Shown here piece by piece: positions 17,614-26,803 of a stretch of 50,550 bases of DNA. The notes under the pieces are model-generated. The model was not told the origin of the DNA, searched no databases, and worked only from the letters and a program-made list of their open reading frames with translations. Each line of letters begins with the position of its first letter. The stretch's first letter is position 1. A program made the translations under genes and the position numbers. Location: assembly GCA_013286485.1 (NCBI GenBank), contig JABDFN010000003.1:1-50550 (forward strand), read 5' to 3'. Origin of the DNA: Bacteroidota bacterium (GTDB lineage: Bacteria > Bacteroidota > Bacteroidia > Chitinophagales > Chitinophagaceae).

Positions 17614-18837
17614 ATGCGTATTGCCATCATTGGAGCTGGTGCAGCAGGTTGTTTTGCTGCGGCAAATCTTCCTTATCATGAGGGTGATGAAGTAGCTGTT
17701 TTTGAGAAAACAGGGAAGGTACTGCAGAAAGTAAAAGTATCCGGTGGCGGGCGTTGTAATGTTACACATGCTTGTTTTGATATTCCCGAGCTTATAACAC
17801 GTTACCCTCGTGGTAAGCAGTTGTTGCGCAGATCATTGTACTGCTTCACACCTGCTGACACAATAAAATGGTTTACTGATCGTGGAGTAAAATTAAAGAC
17901 AGAAGCAGATGGCAGAATCTTTCCGGTCACTGATAGCTCTCAAACTATCATTGATTGCATCTGGCAGCAAATGATGCAAAATAAAGTACAGGTATTATAT
18001 CATCGCTCAGTAGAAAGAATAGAAAGGAAAGAGAATAAATTTATTATTCATTTTGTAGATGCACCTGCTTATGAAACTGATAAGATAATTATTGCCGTGG
18101 GCGGTTTCCCTAAAGCTGAACAATATAAATGGTTATTGCAATTGGGCCATACTATTCAGTCACCCATACCTTCACTTTTTACATTTAATATCCCAGGTGA
18201 AACGATTACGCAATTGATGGGAGTAAGTGTGCAAAACGCAACTATCAAAATACAAGGAACAAAATCGTCTGTTTCCGGCCCTTTGTTAATTACACATTGG
18301 GGACTAAGTGGCCCTGCTGTTTTAAGAACATCTGCCTGGGCAGCGAGAGAGCTTGCTGAAAAAAAATATGATTTTCATATACTCATTAATTGGCTGGGCT
18401 CGCTTACAGAGCCTGATCTACAGGAAACTTTTCAGCATCTAAGACAAAATGAAGGAAAACGTTTGGTGTCCGGTAAAAATCCTTTTGATCTCCCGTCCCG
18501 TCTTTGGTCTTATTTTTTTGAGCGTAGTGGTATCAATAACCTTGTTCGTTGGGGAGATCTGCGATCTGCGGAGCAAAATAAATTGATCACAGTTTTACTG
18601 TGCGATAGCTACCATGTAAAAGGGAAAACAACCTTTAAAGAAGAATTTGTGACAGCGGGAGGTATTAATATATCAGAAATAGATCCGCAAAGCATGGAAA
18701 GCAGGATAATTCCCGGGCTTTATTTTGCAGGCGAAATATTAGATGCAGATGGCATTACCGGTGGGTTTAATTTTCAGCATGCATGGAGTAGTGGATATAT
18801 TGCCGCATCGGGCATTAGAAAACAAGAATTAATTTAG
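17614..18837 (+). CDS. HI0933/YhiN-family flavoprotein oxidoreductase
   Basis: This 407-residue protein has the FAD-binding start RIAIIGAGAAGCFAAANLPY, the family block KVSGGGRCNVTH at about residues 40-51, and a C-terminal GGFNFQHAWSSGYIAASGI block that closes the FAD site. These are diagnostic of the HI0933-type flavoproteins. Their substrate is not established; annotations as aminoacetone oxidase are only family labels. It is 3 bases behind maeB and 4 bases ahead of a hydrolase gene, so all three should be cotranscribed. Confidence 0.92.
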   Translation: MRIAIIGAGAAGCFAAANLPYHEGDEVAVFEKTGKVLQKVKVSGGGRCNVTHACFDIPELITRYPRGKQLLRRSLYCFTPADTIKWFTDRGVKLKTEADGRIFPVTDSSQTIIDCIWQQMMQNKVQVLYHRSVERIERKENKFIIHFVDAPAYETDKIIIAVGGFPKAEQYKWLLQLGHTIQSPIPSLFTFNIPGETITQLMGVSVQNATIKIQGTKSSVSGPLLITHWGLSGPAVLRTSAWAARELAEKKYDFHILINWLGSLTEPDLQETFQHLRQNEGKRLVSGKNPFDLPSRLWSYFFERSGINNLVRWGDLRSAEQNKLITVLLCDSYHVKGKTTFKEEFVTAGGINISEIDPQSMESRIIPGLYFAGEILDADGITGGFNFQHAWSSGYIAASGIRKQELI

Positions 18838-18841
18838 AGGA

Positions 18842-19528
18842 ATGCAAACCTTATTATTATTGCACGGAGCTATTGGATCAGTACAACAAATGCAACCGTT
18901 GGTAAAAGAGCTTGGTGAGCGCTATAAAATACATACACTCAATTTTTCAGGACATGGTGGAAGAGAATTTGCCGACGAAACATTTTCTATAAAGCTATTT
19001 GCAGATGATGTGATAGCATTTTTGAAAGACCATAATATTGATAAGGTTTCAATATTTGGATATAGCATGGGTGGCTATGTAGGTATGTACATGGCTAAAC
19101 ATTATCCCGATAAGTTAGATAAGGTGATTACCCTTGCTACTAAATACCATTGGGACAAAACAACCGCTGAAAAAGAAGCCAAAATGTTGGATCCTGAAAA
19201 AATGCAGGCTAAAATACCTGCTTTTGCTGCAATATTGCAAGAACGCCATACACCTGAGGACTGGAAAAAAGTTGTTGCTGCTACTGCTGAAATGATGCTT
19301 GCATTAGGGAATGATAATACCATACAACAAACAGATTACTCTTCTATTCTGCATCCCTGCCTTATTATGCTTGGCGACAGGGATAAAATGGTAAGTCTTG
19401 GTGAAACTGTAACTACCTATAAAGCGTTGCCCAATGGCTCGCTATGTATATTACCTGCTACACCACATCCCATTGAGCAAATAGATACTGTATTGTTAGC
19501 AAGTATGATTAAGCAGTTCCTGCAATAG
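18842..19528 (+). CDS. alpha/beta hydrolase
   Basis: This 228-residue protein is a compact alpha/beta hydrolase. The nucleophile elbow is GYSMGG near residue 74, an oxyanion LLHGAIGS block is at the start, and a GHGG turn follows the second strand. The acid is likely in LGDRDKMV near 180, and the catalytic His in TPHPIEQ near 206. A specific substrate cannot be read from the sequence; the size fits small ester or thioester hydrolases of the MenH/BioH type. It is the last gene of the maeB operon. No clear terminator is seen in the 148 bases after it. Confidence 0.88.
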   Translation: MQTLLLLHGAIGSVQQMQPLVKELGERYKIHTLNFSGHGGREFADETFSIKLFADDVIAFLKDHNIDKVSIFGYSMGGYVGMYMAKHYPDKLDKVITLATKYHWDKTTAEKEAKMLDPEKMQAKIPAFAAILQERHTPEDWKKVVAATAEMMLALGNDNTIQQTDYSSILHPCLIMLGDRDKMVSLGETVTTYKALPNGSLCILPATPHPIEQIDTVLLASMIKQFLQ

Positions 19529-19676
19529 AAGAATCTTTTCTTAGTATAAATACGGATTTATGTAAATCCTGTTTTATCAATGTTTTAACAGTTCTATTAA
19601 AACAAGTTAATCAGTTTGGTTTAATCTTTGTTGTAACGTTATCACTCGGTCTTTAAAACCATCGGGTCTGTCTATA

Positions 19677-19991
19677 ATGAGAAAGTCCGGTAAAGTCATC
19701 TTATCCTTTATTATGCTTACTGCAGTAGCAGCGGCAAAAGCAGGCGCCCAGGCGATGTCTGGCGCTCCAACAGATTCTTTGCAATCAGATACTGTAGGTA
19801 GCAGGCGAAGCTACACTACGTATGGAAACGCGTATGTGTTACATGTGCATCATCGTAGCTGGCTGAATAATTGGTGGTGCAGAACTTTTCATCCAAATTA
19901 CGGGACACGAAGCCCAAGATTTGAACGTGGTGGCACAAGGGGTGGCTTTGGAACTACAGTTCGTCCTTTATTATTGGTCGCTCATTCGTAA
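19677..19991 (+). CDS. small secreted protein with C-terminal TRGGFG motif, likely partner of the ATP-grasp ligase
   Basis: The 104-residue product has a signal peptide ending near AGAQA (residue 26). The mature part has a His/Trp-rich middle (LHVHHRSWLNNWWCRTFH) and a basic, Gly-rich tail with TRGGFG at residues 87-92. From memory, the DUF1190 proteins YgiB and YjfM, encoded beside the glutathionylspermidine-synthase-like ligases YgiC and YjfC of enterobacteria, carry the same [ST]RGGFG motif near their C-termini. Here too the gene directly precedes such a ligase, 11 bases apart. I infer that the tail is a substrate or docking site of the ligase. The rest is unlike DUF1190, so this may be a Bacteroidota counterpart. 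Confidence 0.7.
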   Translation: MRKSGKVILSFIMLTAVAAAKAGAQAMSGAPTDSLQSDTVGSRRSYTTYGNAYVLHVHHRSWLNNWWCRTFHPNYGTRSPRFERGGTRGGFGTTVRPLLLVAHS

Positions 19992-20002
19992 TCGCTACTA
20001 TT

Positions 20003-21142
20003 ATGAAGAGAACATCTATTACGCCCAGACAAAACTGGGAGCAGAAAGTTATTGACCAGGGTTTCCTGTTTTACAAACACGAATCTTATTATAATGAGAC
20101 CATCGCCTACGAATTTAACAATGAAGAAATAGATTTGATAGAAACCGCTACCTCGGATTTGTTTGAGATGTGCCTCGAAGTTGTAGAGTATGTTATTAAG
20201 AATAAACTATGGGATGAGTTCTTTATTCCTAAGCAGTATGCAGAATTGATTGAATGGTCGTGGCAAAATGATCAACCCTCTTTTTATGGCCGTTTTGATC
20301 TTGCTTTTAATAATGGGCAAGTAAAATTGCTGGAGTTTAATGCAGACACACCTACCTCTTTATTGGAATCGAGTGTAATACAATGGTACTGGTTACAGGA
20401 CTATAATAAAAGTTATGACCAGTTCAACAGTATTCATGAAAAATTATTGGTGCATTTATCTGAATGCAGACAGCACTTGTTGCCGGGTAGTTTATTTTTT
20501 TCTTGTGTGCAGGATAATCTGGAGGATTTCATGAATGTAAAATACTTACAGGATGCAGCTGACCAGGCAGGGTTTAACACTGATTTCATTTACATAGATG
20601 ATATAAGTATCAATAGTGCTTCTCAATTCATTACCCCTTCCGGTATGCAGATACCCAATATTTTTAAACTCTATCCTTACGAGTGGTTGTTCAACGAGAA
20701 ATTTGGACCTAACCTAATCTCATCGCGTGATCAGTGTTACTGGATAGAACCACAATACAAGGCTATACTCTCTAACAAAATGTTATTAAAATATTTATGG
20801 GATTTGTTTCCGGATTCCCCTTATATATTGCCTTGCACATTTATTAAGCCCGGCGCATCGGGTGATCGCCCGTTGCATTATGTAAAAAAGCCGGTCTATT
20901 CACGTGAGGGTGCTAACATCTCTATTGTTGTAAACGGAGAGGTAATAGAACAAACTACAGGCGATTATGGCGAAGAAGGTTTTTTATACCAGCAATATTT
21001 CTCTTTACCAGATTTTGATAGTAACAGACCTGTAATTGGTAGTTGGTTAATAGGTGGTAAAGCAGCTGGTATGGGCATTCGGGAATCTTCAGGTCTTATA
21101 ACCAATAATGTAAGCAGGTTCTGTCCGCATTATATAAAATAG
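20003..21142 (+). CDS. glutathionylspermidine synthase-family ATP-grasp ligase
   Basis: This 379-residue protein belongs to the family of the C-terminal synthetase domain of glutathionylspermidine synthase (ATP-grasp fold), including YgiC and YjfC. Family blocks visible are QPSFYGRFDLAFNNGQVKLLEFNADTPTSLLESSVIQWYW (about 92-131), KLYPYEWLFNEKFG (about 224-238), and the ATP-grasp end KPVYSREGANI. It lacks the amidase domain of the full GSP enzyme, so it is a stand-alone ligase that joins an amine to a carboxylate using ATP. Substrate is unknown; the secreted TRGGFG protein upstream is the best candidate (inference). A ubiquitin-type zinc finger gene follows. Confidence 0.9.
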   Translation: MKRTSITPRQNWEQKVIDQGFLFYKHESYYNETIAYEFNNEEIDLIETATSDLFEMCLEVVEYVIKNKLWDEFFIPKQYAELIEWSWQNDQPSFYGRFDLAFNNGQVKLLEFNADTPTSLLESSVIQWYWLQDYNKSYDQFNSIHEKLLVHLSECRQHLLPGSLFFSCVQDNLEDFMNVKYLQDAADQAGFNTDFIYIDDISINSASQFITPSGMQIPNIFKLYPYEWLFNEKFGPNLISSRDQCYWIEPQYKAILSNKMLLKYLWDLFPDSPYILPCTFIKPGASGDRPLHYVKKPVYSREGANISIVVNGEVIEQTTGDYGEEGFLYQQYFSLPDFDSNRPVIGSWLIGGKAAGMGIRESSGLITNNVSRFCPHYIK

Positions 21143-21203
21143 CCTTGCCAATTTTACTCAGCAAGTTTGTTTACGTAACTTTCTGTTGCTATTTTTATAT
21201 GTC

Positions 21204-21497
21204 ATGTCTCAAAAAACTATACAAATGAGTGAAGCTAGTTGTTCTCATATATCAGCAATTAAAGAACTTAAACAGCCCAAAGAATATGTCTGCGAAGAAT
21301 GTATAAAAATTGGTAGTGATTGGATGCATCTGCGTACCTGCCAACAGTGTGGCGTTACTTTGTGTTGCGATCAATCCCCTAAAAAGCATATGACTGCTCA
21401 TTATCACCATACAAAACATCCTGTTGTTATATCTGCAGAGCAGGGTGAACAGTGGTTGTACTGTTATATTGATGATGAATTTACAGACTATGAATAA
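21204..21497 (+). CDS. UBP-type zinc finger protein
   Basis: The 97-residue product is nearly all one ZnF-UBP domain. Ligand-like residues are visible in order: CSH near 13-15, CEEC, the HLRTCQQCGVTLCC stretch, then HMTAHYHHTKHP. In eukaryotes this domain binds the free C-terminal Gly-Gly of ubiquitin, and stand-alone bacterial copies have no established role. The frame opens at a TTG at 21186; the ATG at 21204 is preferred, and a further ATG lies at 21225. It lies 61 bases after the ATP-grasp ligase and 11 bases before DUF5996, probably in one transcript. Whether it reads a product of the ligase is an open inference. Confidence 0.88.
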   Translation: MSQKTIQMSEASCSHISAIKELKQPKEYVCEECIKIGSDWMHLRTCQQCGVTLCCDQSPKKHMTAHYHHTKHPVVISAEQGEQWLYCYIDDEFTDYE

Positions 21498-21508
21498 ACA
21501 CCTGCCAA

Positions 21509-22438
21509 ATGCTTACTAACAGTCCATTACCGCCCTTGCCGCTGAATGAGTGGATAGAAACAAAGAAAACTTTGCATTTATATAGCCAGATAATAGGTAA
21601 AATAAAGCTGAAACTATACCCCTACAAAAATCATTGGTGGCATGCTGCATTATATATAAATGCGAGAGGGTTTGGCACTTCACCCTTACCCTATAAAGAC
21701 AAGTTAATAGAACTGAATTTTGATCTCTGCAAACATCAATTAATTATTACTACTACTCAAAGTGAAATAGAGGTAATAGAACTACACAATGGCTTATGTG
21801 TATCCCAATTTTACAAACAAGTATTTGATTCCCTTGCCAGGCTGCAGGTTGAGGTAAAGATATTGGCTAGACCATACGAGTTTGAAACGAATACTCCTTT
21901 TGCAGAAGACAATGAACACTGCACTTACAATAAGGAATATGTTTCGAGATTTTGGAAAGCTTATTCTTTTGCAGATGCCGTACTGAAAGAATTCAGTGGA
22001 AGGTTTATAGGCAAATGTTCTCCTGTTCATATGTTCTGGCATAGCTTCGATATTGCAGTTACCCGTTTTTCTGGTAAGCGCGCACCCGATATGCCGGGTG
22101 CAAATGCAGTAAATACAGAAGCCTACTCTCACGAAGTGATCAGCGCAGGTTTTTGGGCAGGTGACACTATTATACAAGAGCCTGCATTCTATTCCTATAC
22201 CGCCCCCCCGCCACAAGGATTAGAGTTGGAGCCATTGCTACCTGTAGGTAAAGCAAAATGGATTGAGCTCAGGGGCAGCCCCATGGCATTGCTTACTTAT
22301 GAAGATGTAAGAAGGGATGAAGATCCCAAAGCAGTTGTACTGGCCTTTCTTGAAAGTTCTTATCTCGCAGGTGCAAAAAAAGCAGGCTGGGATATGAATG
22401 CCTTCAAAGCAAAAACTAAAAATGCATCTTTATTTTAG
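21509..22438 (+). CDS. DUF5996 family protein
   Basis: This 309-residue protein matches DUF5996: a start PPLPLNEWIETKKTLHLYSQIIGKI, then HWWHAALYINARGFGTSPLPY, the SPVHMFWHSFDIAVTRFSGKRAP block near residue 175, and SHEVISAGFWAGD. These conserved His, Trp and Arg residues look like an active or binding site, but no function is established. No signal peptide. It is 11 bases downstream of the zinc-finger gene, so it belongs to the same operon. Its 3' end overlaps the convergent dps gene by 23 bases. Confidence 0.88.
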   Translation: MLTNSPLPPLPLNEWIETKKTLHLYSQIIGKIKLKLYPYKNHWWHAALYINARGFGTSPLPYKDKLIELNFDLCKHQLIITTTQSEIEVIELHNGLCVSQFYKQVFDSLARLQVEVKILARPYEFETNTPFAEDNEHCTYNKEYVSRFWKAYSFADAVLKEFSGRFIGKCSPVHMFWHSFDIAVTRFSGKRAPDMPGANAVNTEAYSHEVISAGFWAGDTIIQEPAFYSYTAPPPQGLELEPLLPVGKAKWIELRGSPMALLTYEDVRRDEDPKAVVLAFLESSYLAGAKKAGWDMNAFKAKTKNASLF

Positions 22439-22904
22439 GTGCGAACGCAACATCCACGCCATTTTTTTCATGCGCTTCCATCAGGCCGGTAATATAATCG
22501 CTGGTGCCCATATCGTCATATTTGTTGCCAATAGCATTGATATTGCCGCGTATAAATTCTATAATGCTGCTATGGTCTGCTGCTAACTCTTTTATAAAGC
22601 CTTTACTGTCATTTTTATTTTGGTTATTTTCTGACAGGTGAGTCAGCTGCAGGTAAGCTTTTAATGTAGCAGGGGCATAATGACCAATAGAGCGAATGCG
22701 CTCTGCGACACCATCCATTATATCATCCAGTTGCTCGTATTGCGATTCAAAGAACAAGTGCATGGCATGAAAATCCGGGCCTTCTACATTCCAGTGTGCA
22801 TTACGCGTTTTAGTGTAAAGCATAAATTCGTCTGCGAGCAATTGAGACAATACTGCTGCAACTGCTTTGCTGTTCTTATCAGATATTCCTATGTTGGCTT
22901 TCAT
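22416..22904 (-). CDS. dps: Dps family ferritin-like DNA-protection protein
   Basis: Dps forms a 12-mer that stores iron, detoxifies peroxide and coats DNA in starved cells. The 162-residue product carries the ferroxidase signature NAHWNVEGPDFHAMHLFFESQYEQLDDIMDGVAERIRSIG at about residues 34-73, with the His, Asp and Glu ligands intact. Length is usual. The N-terminus is short, MKANIGISDKNSK. On the minus strand, a near-match to the -7 box (TATCTTTA) lies about 15-25 bases before the ATG. Its 3' end overlaps DUF5996 by 23 bases. Confidence 0.93.
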   Translation of the reverse strand: MKANIGISDKNSKAVAAVLSQLLADEFMLYTKTRNAHWNVEGPDFHAMHLFFESQYEQLDDIMDGVAERIRSIGHYAPATLKAYLQLTHLSENNQNKNDSKGFIKELAADHSSIIEFIRGNINAIGNKYDDMGTSDYITGLMEAHEKNGVDVAFAPKIKMHF

Positions 22905-23145
22905 TGTTTTTTATTTTGACATTAAAGATACTGAGGTTCTATCTATTAAAAATTTATTAAAACAATATAACCACATTTATTGCATGCTCTTTTTCTCACT
23001 GCCCTTTGAATTCATTTCCACGTTACTAACAAAATGCTATTTACACACGTCATATGAGTGTTGATACCCTCCTTACAAAGATTAAATTGCTTTAATCTTA
23101 TATGTATTATTAATTCATATCGTTAACTTTAAAAAAATTATACAA

Positions 23146-24846
23146 ATGAAAAAAGTTACCTACTTGTCATTGTTGGTTATTCTATGCATTTTATCCGGTG
23201 CCTTTCAAGCCAATGCACAGACCATCAGCTTAACGGGACATACAATGTTCTCTAATTGCGATTCTCAAACTTTCCGTATACAAACCGACGCTTACACATC
23301 ATCTTTAAGAGTTATCACTTATTTTGGAGATGGTTCAAGCCGCACTGATACTTTTATTAATGGTGGTACGAACACAAGAACATATACTTCACATGCTTAT
23401 GCTACTTCAGGTGTTTATACTGTTAAGCATGTAATAACGGTTTCAGGAAGCCGGATAGATTCTGTTTCTTATTCCGATACGGTTAATATCTGCCATATTA
23501 TTTACTATACTTCTTATGTAGATAATAACAGCAATTGTATTTTAGATTCCGGCGATACTTACATGCCGCATTCATATTATGTAGAGATAGACTCTGCCGG
23601 TGTACCGGTAGATACAGATGCAGGTCCGTCATTTTACTATAATGTTCCGCACAGCACACCTACAGGTACCATTTATACATTTAAAAAGATCACGAATCCA
23701 GCAGGGTATGTATTTACCTGTCCTACTTCAGGGATCAAAGATGATACTATCAGTACAAGCCACGCAGGTTATGTGAAAATGGGCTTTGGCTGCGATACTT
23801 CTCATTTCGATTTGTATATATACGCATACATGTCTGCCGGCCTTTATGGTGCTTGCGCTCATGTATATGTTGTTAACAATAGTTGCACACCTAAGGCAGC
23901 GACTGTTACAATCAATTACAGCTCCAAATATTCTTATTCATATACTGTGCCTTCTACTTATTCGCCTACTACAGGAACAGGTACGCTTACTTATAGTGTA
24001 GGTACAGTATCTGCCGGCACTGCAAAGTATTTTACTGTGCATTTTTACCATTCAGGTACACTCACACTGGGTGATACAGTACATACTAAATGGACAGTTA
24101 CTCCTTTTGCAGGTGATGTGGATACAACCAACAATGTTCGCACACGTACAGATACGATCCGTTCTTCTTACGATCCAAACGAGAAGAGTGTAGAACCGCA
24201 GGGTTATGTGCACGCAGGTACGCCTTTGCAATATAGCATCGAGTTCCAGAATACAGGTAATGATACGGCCCACAATATTTATGTGTTGGATACTTTGTCT
24301 GACAACCTGGATGTAAACAGTTTACAGGTTCTTTCTGCTACAGCTCCGGAGGTTACTACAACCATGCAGGATGCTAGCGGGCATAATGTGGTAAAATTTG
24401 ATCTTCAAAATATCAACCTGCTCGACTCTGCTGCCAATTCAAATGCAAGCAGCGGCATGGTAGTATTTACAGTAAATACAAAAGCAGGGCTTGCCAATGG
24501 CAATAAAATAGATAATACTGCAAGCATCTATTTTGATGACAATCCACCAGTTAAAACCAATATGGTTGAAAACATTATTGGTATACCTGCTGGCGTTGCC
24601 ATTATGTCAAACATAAGTGATGTGTTGCTATATCCAAATCCTGCCCACGATGCGATCATAGTTAAAATGAAGGATGGTTTGTATAATGCACTTACTGTTA
24701 CCAATTTAATGGGACAAGTTTTATTGCAGCAAAATATTACGAACGCACAAACTAACATCAGCATCGGCACCTTACCTGCAGGCCTTTATATCATTACGCT
24801 AAAGGGTAGTGAAGGCATAAACGTTCAGAAGTTCCAGAAACTATAA
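23146..24846 (+). CDS. T9SS-exported surface protein with PKD-like and DUF11-like domains
   Basis: The 566-residue protein has a signal peptide (residues 1-25, ending ANAQ). A PKD-like domain follows at about 30-115 (YFGDGSSRTDTF and SGVYTVKHVITV). Next is a segment with the calcium-loop look DNNSNCILDSGDTYM, Thr/Ser-rich beta repeats, then a DUF11/DUF7619-type conserved repeat at about 345-480 starting SYDPNEKSVEPQGYV and ending DNTASIYFDDNPPVKTN. A T9SS type A sorting domain (LLYPNPAHDAIIVKM to the end) closes it. It should be exported through T9SS and anchored on the cell surface, perhaps as an adhesin (inference). A strong terminator follows 21 bases downstream. Confidence 0.9.
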   Translation: MKKVTYLSLLVILCILSGAFQANAQTISLTGHTMFSNCDSQTFRIQTDAYTSSLRVITYFGDGSSRTDTFINGGTNTRTYTSHAYATSGVYTVKHVITVSGSRIDSVSYSDTVNICHIIYYTSYVDNNSNCILDSGDTYMPHSYYVEIDSAGVPVDTDAGPSFYYNVPHSTPTGTIYTFKKITNPAGYVFTCPTSGIKDDTISTSHAGYVKMGFGCDTSHFDLYIYAYMSAGLYGACAHVYVVNNSCTPKAATVTINYSSKYSYSYTVPSTYSPTTGTGTLTYSVGTVSAGTAKYFTVHFYHSGTLTLGDTVHTKWTVTPFAGDVDTTNNVRTRTDTIRSSYDPNEKSVEPQGYVHAGTPLQYSIEFQNTGNDTAHNIYVLDTLSDNLDVNSLQVLSATAPEVTTTMQDASGHNVVKFDLQNINLLDSAANSNASSGMVVFTVNTKAGLANGNKIDNTASIYFDDNPPVKTNMVENIIGIPAGVAIMSNISDVLLYPNPAHDAIIVKMKDGLYNALTVTNLMGQVLLQQNITNAQTNISIGTLPAGLYIITLKGSEGINVQKFQKL

Positions 24847-24866
24847 AATCGATAAGCTTGTTATTT

Positions 24867-24898
24867 AAGTCCCTGCCATTTGGCAGGGACTTTTTATT
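24867..24898 (+). terminator. strong hairpin terminator
   Basis: AAGTCCCTGCCA (24867-24878) and TGGCAGGGACTT (24881-24892) form a perfect 12-base stem with a two-base gap, extended by T residues. Closely related hairpins lie at 34222 and 43001. Confidence 0.93.
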
Positions 24899-24936
24899 TT
24901 ATGCTATCATGATAAGCTATACCAGGCTGTTACTAC

Positions 24937-25335
24937 CTAATTCTCATGAAGAAGCATCCAAGATGTGCCAAATTTATCCCGCAGCATAGCAAAGCGTGAT
25001 GCGAAAAACGTTTGTTCCATCTTCATAAATATCTCACCACCTTCACTCAGCGATGCATACAATCTTTCTGCTTCCTCCGCACTATCTAAGCTAAGTGTAA
25101 GATAAGCGCTGCGCATAGGCTCAGCATTTGGAATATCTGCTCCCATAAGCACTGTTTCGCCAATTGCAATACGGCCATGAAGAATATCATTTTTTCTTTC
25201 AGCAGGAATATTGGCTGCGTCGGGCATTTCTGCAAAAGTGGACATCATAATGATCTTGCCGCCAAGATGCTCTTCATAAAAACTGAAAGCCTGTTTGCAG
25301 TTTCCTTTGTAATTGACATAAATATCTAGTTTCAT
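24937..25335 (-). CDS. VOC family protein (PhnB-like)
   Basis: This 132-residue protein matches the PhnB-type branch of the vicinal oxygen chelate superfamily: KLDIYVNYKGNCKQAFSFYEEHLGGKI at the start, then ILHGRIAIGETVLMGADIP with a metal-like His, and the closing FGTSWMLLHEN. Enzymes of the fold use a metal, but many PhnB-like proteins have no known substrate. It is convergent with the T9SS gene, with the terminator between, and probably transcribed alone. Confidence 0.88.
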   Translation of the reverse strand: MKLDIYVNYKGNCKQAFSFYEEHLGGKIIMMSTFAEMPDAANIPAERKNDILHGRIAIGETVLMGADIPNAEPMRSAYLTLSLDSAEEAERLYASLSEGGEIFMKMEQTFFASRFAMLRDKFGTSWMLLHEN

Positions 25336-25475
25336 CGTACTGTTTTTGTTGACGATACAAAATTCATACTAATTGCTGAATTGTATAGAGTGAGAATACG
25401 GCAAGATGGAGGGGTAGTTAGGACAATTTTTCAACATCATTAGAGCCCCGATCCGTTATTTACTTACTGCATACC

Positions 25476-26090
25476 TTACCGGTTATCATTATAATTCTCT
25501 TTTACCCCCGGTTTGTCGTTGGTGTATACAGTCTTACTTTTCAATTGCCCGCTTTCATAATATTCTTTATCCTCTCCATCTTCAAGGCCATTTACCATTG
25601 GGATCTCGCGTTTTAATTTTCCGCTGGCATAATATTGTTTCCATAATCCATTCATTTTGCCATTTGTGTAAGGCGTTTCTGCTTGCAGTATACCAGTTTC
25701 ATAATATTGTTTATGAAGGCCATTAGGCTGACCATTAGCAAGCGCTTCTTCACTCATTAACTGGCCACTCTCATAATACATCTTCTCTACCTTATCTGTT
25801 AGTTTGTTATTCACCCATATAGTTTTATAAAATAGTTTACCGCTCAAATAATATACGCTCCTTGTGCCATTATAAGCACCGGCTTTATACACTGTAAGGC
25901 TGTAATATTTTGCCTCTTTCATGTCATTTGTTTCAAGCGTATAATTATCCAGGTATTCAAGCCATTTACCATCTTTTTTGCCTTCAACTAACTTGTTGGT
26001 GGCATCTGCTTTATTTGTAAAGCCCTGGGCAAAAGCAGGCAGCCTTAAAAACGATAGGCCAATTAGTATAGAAATGAATAATGTTCTCAT
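25476..26090 (-). CDS. secreted MORN_2 repeat protein (YwqK-like)
   Basis: The 204-residue product has a signal peptide (ending FAQG, about residue 22) and about five copies of a 22-23-residue repeat of the form YYESGQL...TxxxNGxxxGxxKxYY. These are MORN_2 repeats, found in YwqK-type proteins, which are sometimes called antitoxins. Here the signal peptide points to an envelope or secreted location, so an antitoxin role is unlikely and no toxin gene is adjacent. The repeat chain forms a beta-hairpin array. The C-terminal sequence is charged and has no sorting domain. Confidence 0.85.
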   Translation of the reverse strand: MRTLFISILIGLSFLRLPAFAQGFTNKADATNKLVEGKKDGKWLEYLDNYTLETNDMKEAKYYSLTVYKAGAYNGTRSVYYLSGKLFYKTIWVNNKLTDKVEKMYYESGQLMSEEALANGQPNGLHKQYYETGILQAETPYTNGKMNGLWKQYYASGKLKREIPMVNGLEDGEDKEYYESGQLKSKTVYTNDKPGVKENYNDNR

Positions 26091-26196
26091 TATATATTTT
26101 TTTGTATGCTGTAAAGTACTTCTTTAGCGCAGGATATTCTTAACATTTTAAAGAAAAATATAATTTTTTGTTTTTAAAACGGTAGATTTATAGACC

Positions 26197-26760
26197 ATGG
26201 TAGCTGTTTTCATTTATTTCAGAAAGGTGTTTCGCTACATTATAGCATGTTTTATACTTCTTAGTTTAACCACATTTAGCGGTTGCAGCAAACTGGATAG
26301 TAGTCTTTCTCCTGCACGAAGCCTTGCCGGCACATGGAAATCTTTTGTACCTGTTACAGTATATTATATAACAAATTGCAATAACAGTTCGGTATATACT
26401 TATAAAACTTTTCAGTGCAAATTTACTTTTACAATAACTGCAATAGACGATAATAATGTTTCAGTTGATATAAGCGGAGATGTTTATAATGTTACAAATG
26501 ATAATTGTGGTGAATCTCCACCAATTGCAGGCGGGTTTCCTATTACTTTTTCCGGTAGGGTGTCAAGTTCTCAATTGATGCTGACTGATTATATTTATTC
26601 AAAAAATACTTCCGGTGCTATTGTGGCAGGAAATTATAATGTAGGCAGCTTTTCCTTTACAAGTAACATTTTAACAGGTGCAATTTACTGGCTTCAGTAT
26701 TATGATAGTTTTGATTGCATTGGCTGGAGTACAGACAAAATAAGTTTAACCAAACAATAA
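26197..26760 (+). CDS. putative lipoprotein, unknown function
   Basis: This 187-residue protein has a long hydrophobic leader with a lipobox TFSGC near residue 30, so it should be lipid anchored. After it comes SLAGTWKSFVPVTVYY, which together with the later beta-rich sequence suggests a small lipocalin-like barrel of the kind seen in Bacteroidota lipoproteins. Two cysteines in the mature part may pair. No family match is certain. The start ATG at 26197 gives an unusually long n-region; no closer start is available that retains the hydrophobic core. It is 43 bases upstream of a barrel protein gene on the same strand. Confidence 0.6.
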   Translation: MVAVFIYFRKVFRYIIACFILLSLTTFSGCSKLDSSLSPARSLAGTWKSFVPVTVYYITNCNNSSVYTYKTFQCKFTFTITAIDDNNVSVDISGDVYNVTNDNCGESPPIAGGFPITFSGRVSSSQLMLTDYIYSKNTSGAIVAGNYNVGSFSFTSNILTGAIYWLQYYDSFDCIGWSTDKISLTKQ

Positions 26761-26803
26761 AAAATTTCGATTTACCAATTTTCTAATCTTTTAAAAATAT
26801 ACT

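Noticed and set aside
25476-26090. YwqK-type toxin-antitoxin system
   Set aside because: The MORN_2 protein has a signal peptide and no toxin gene lies beside it, so the antitoxin label is not supported.
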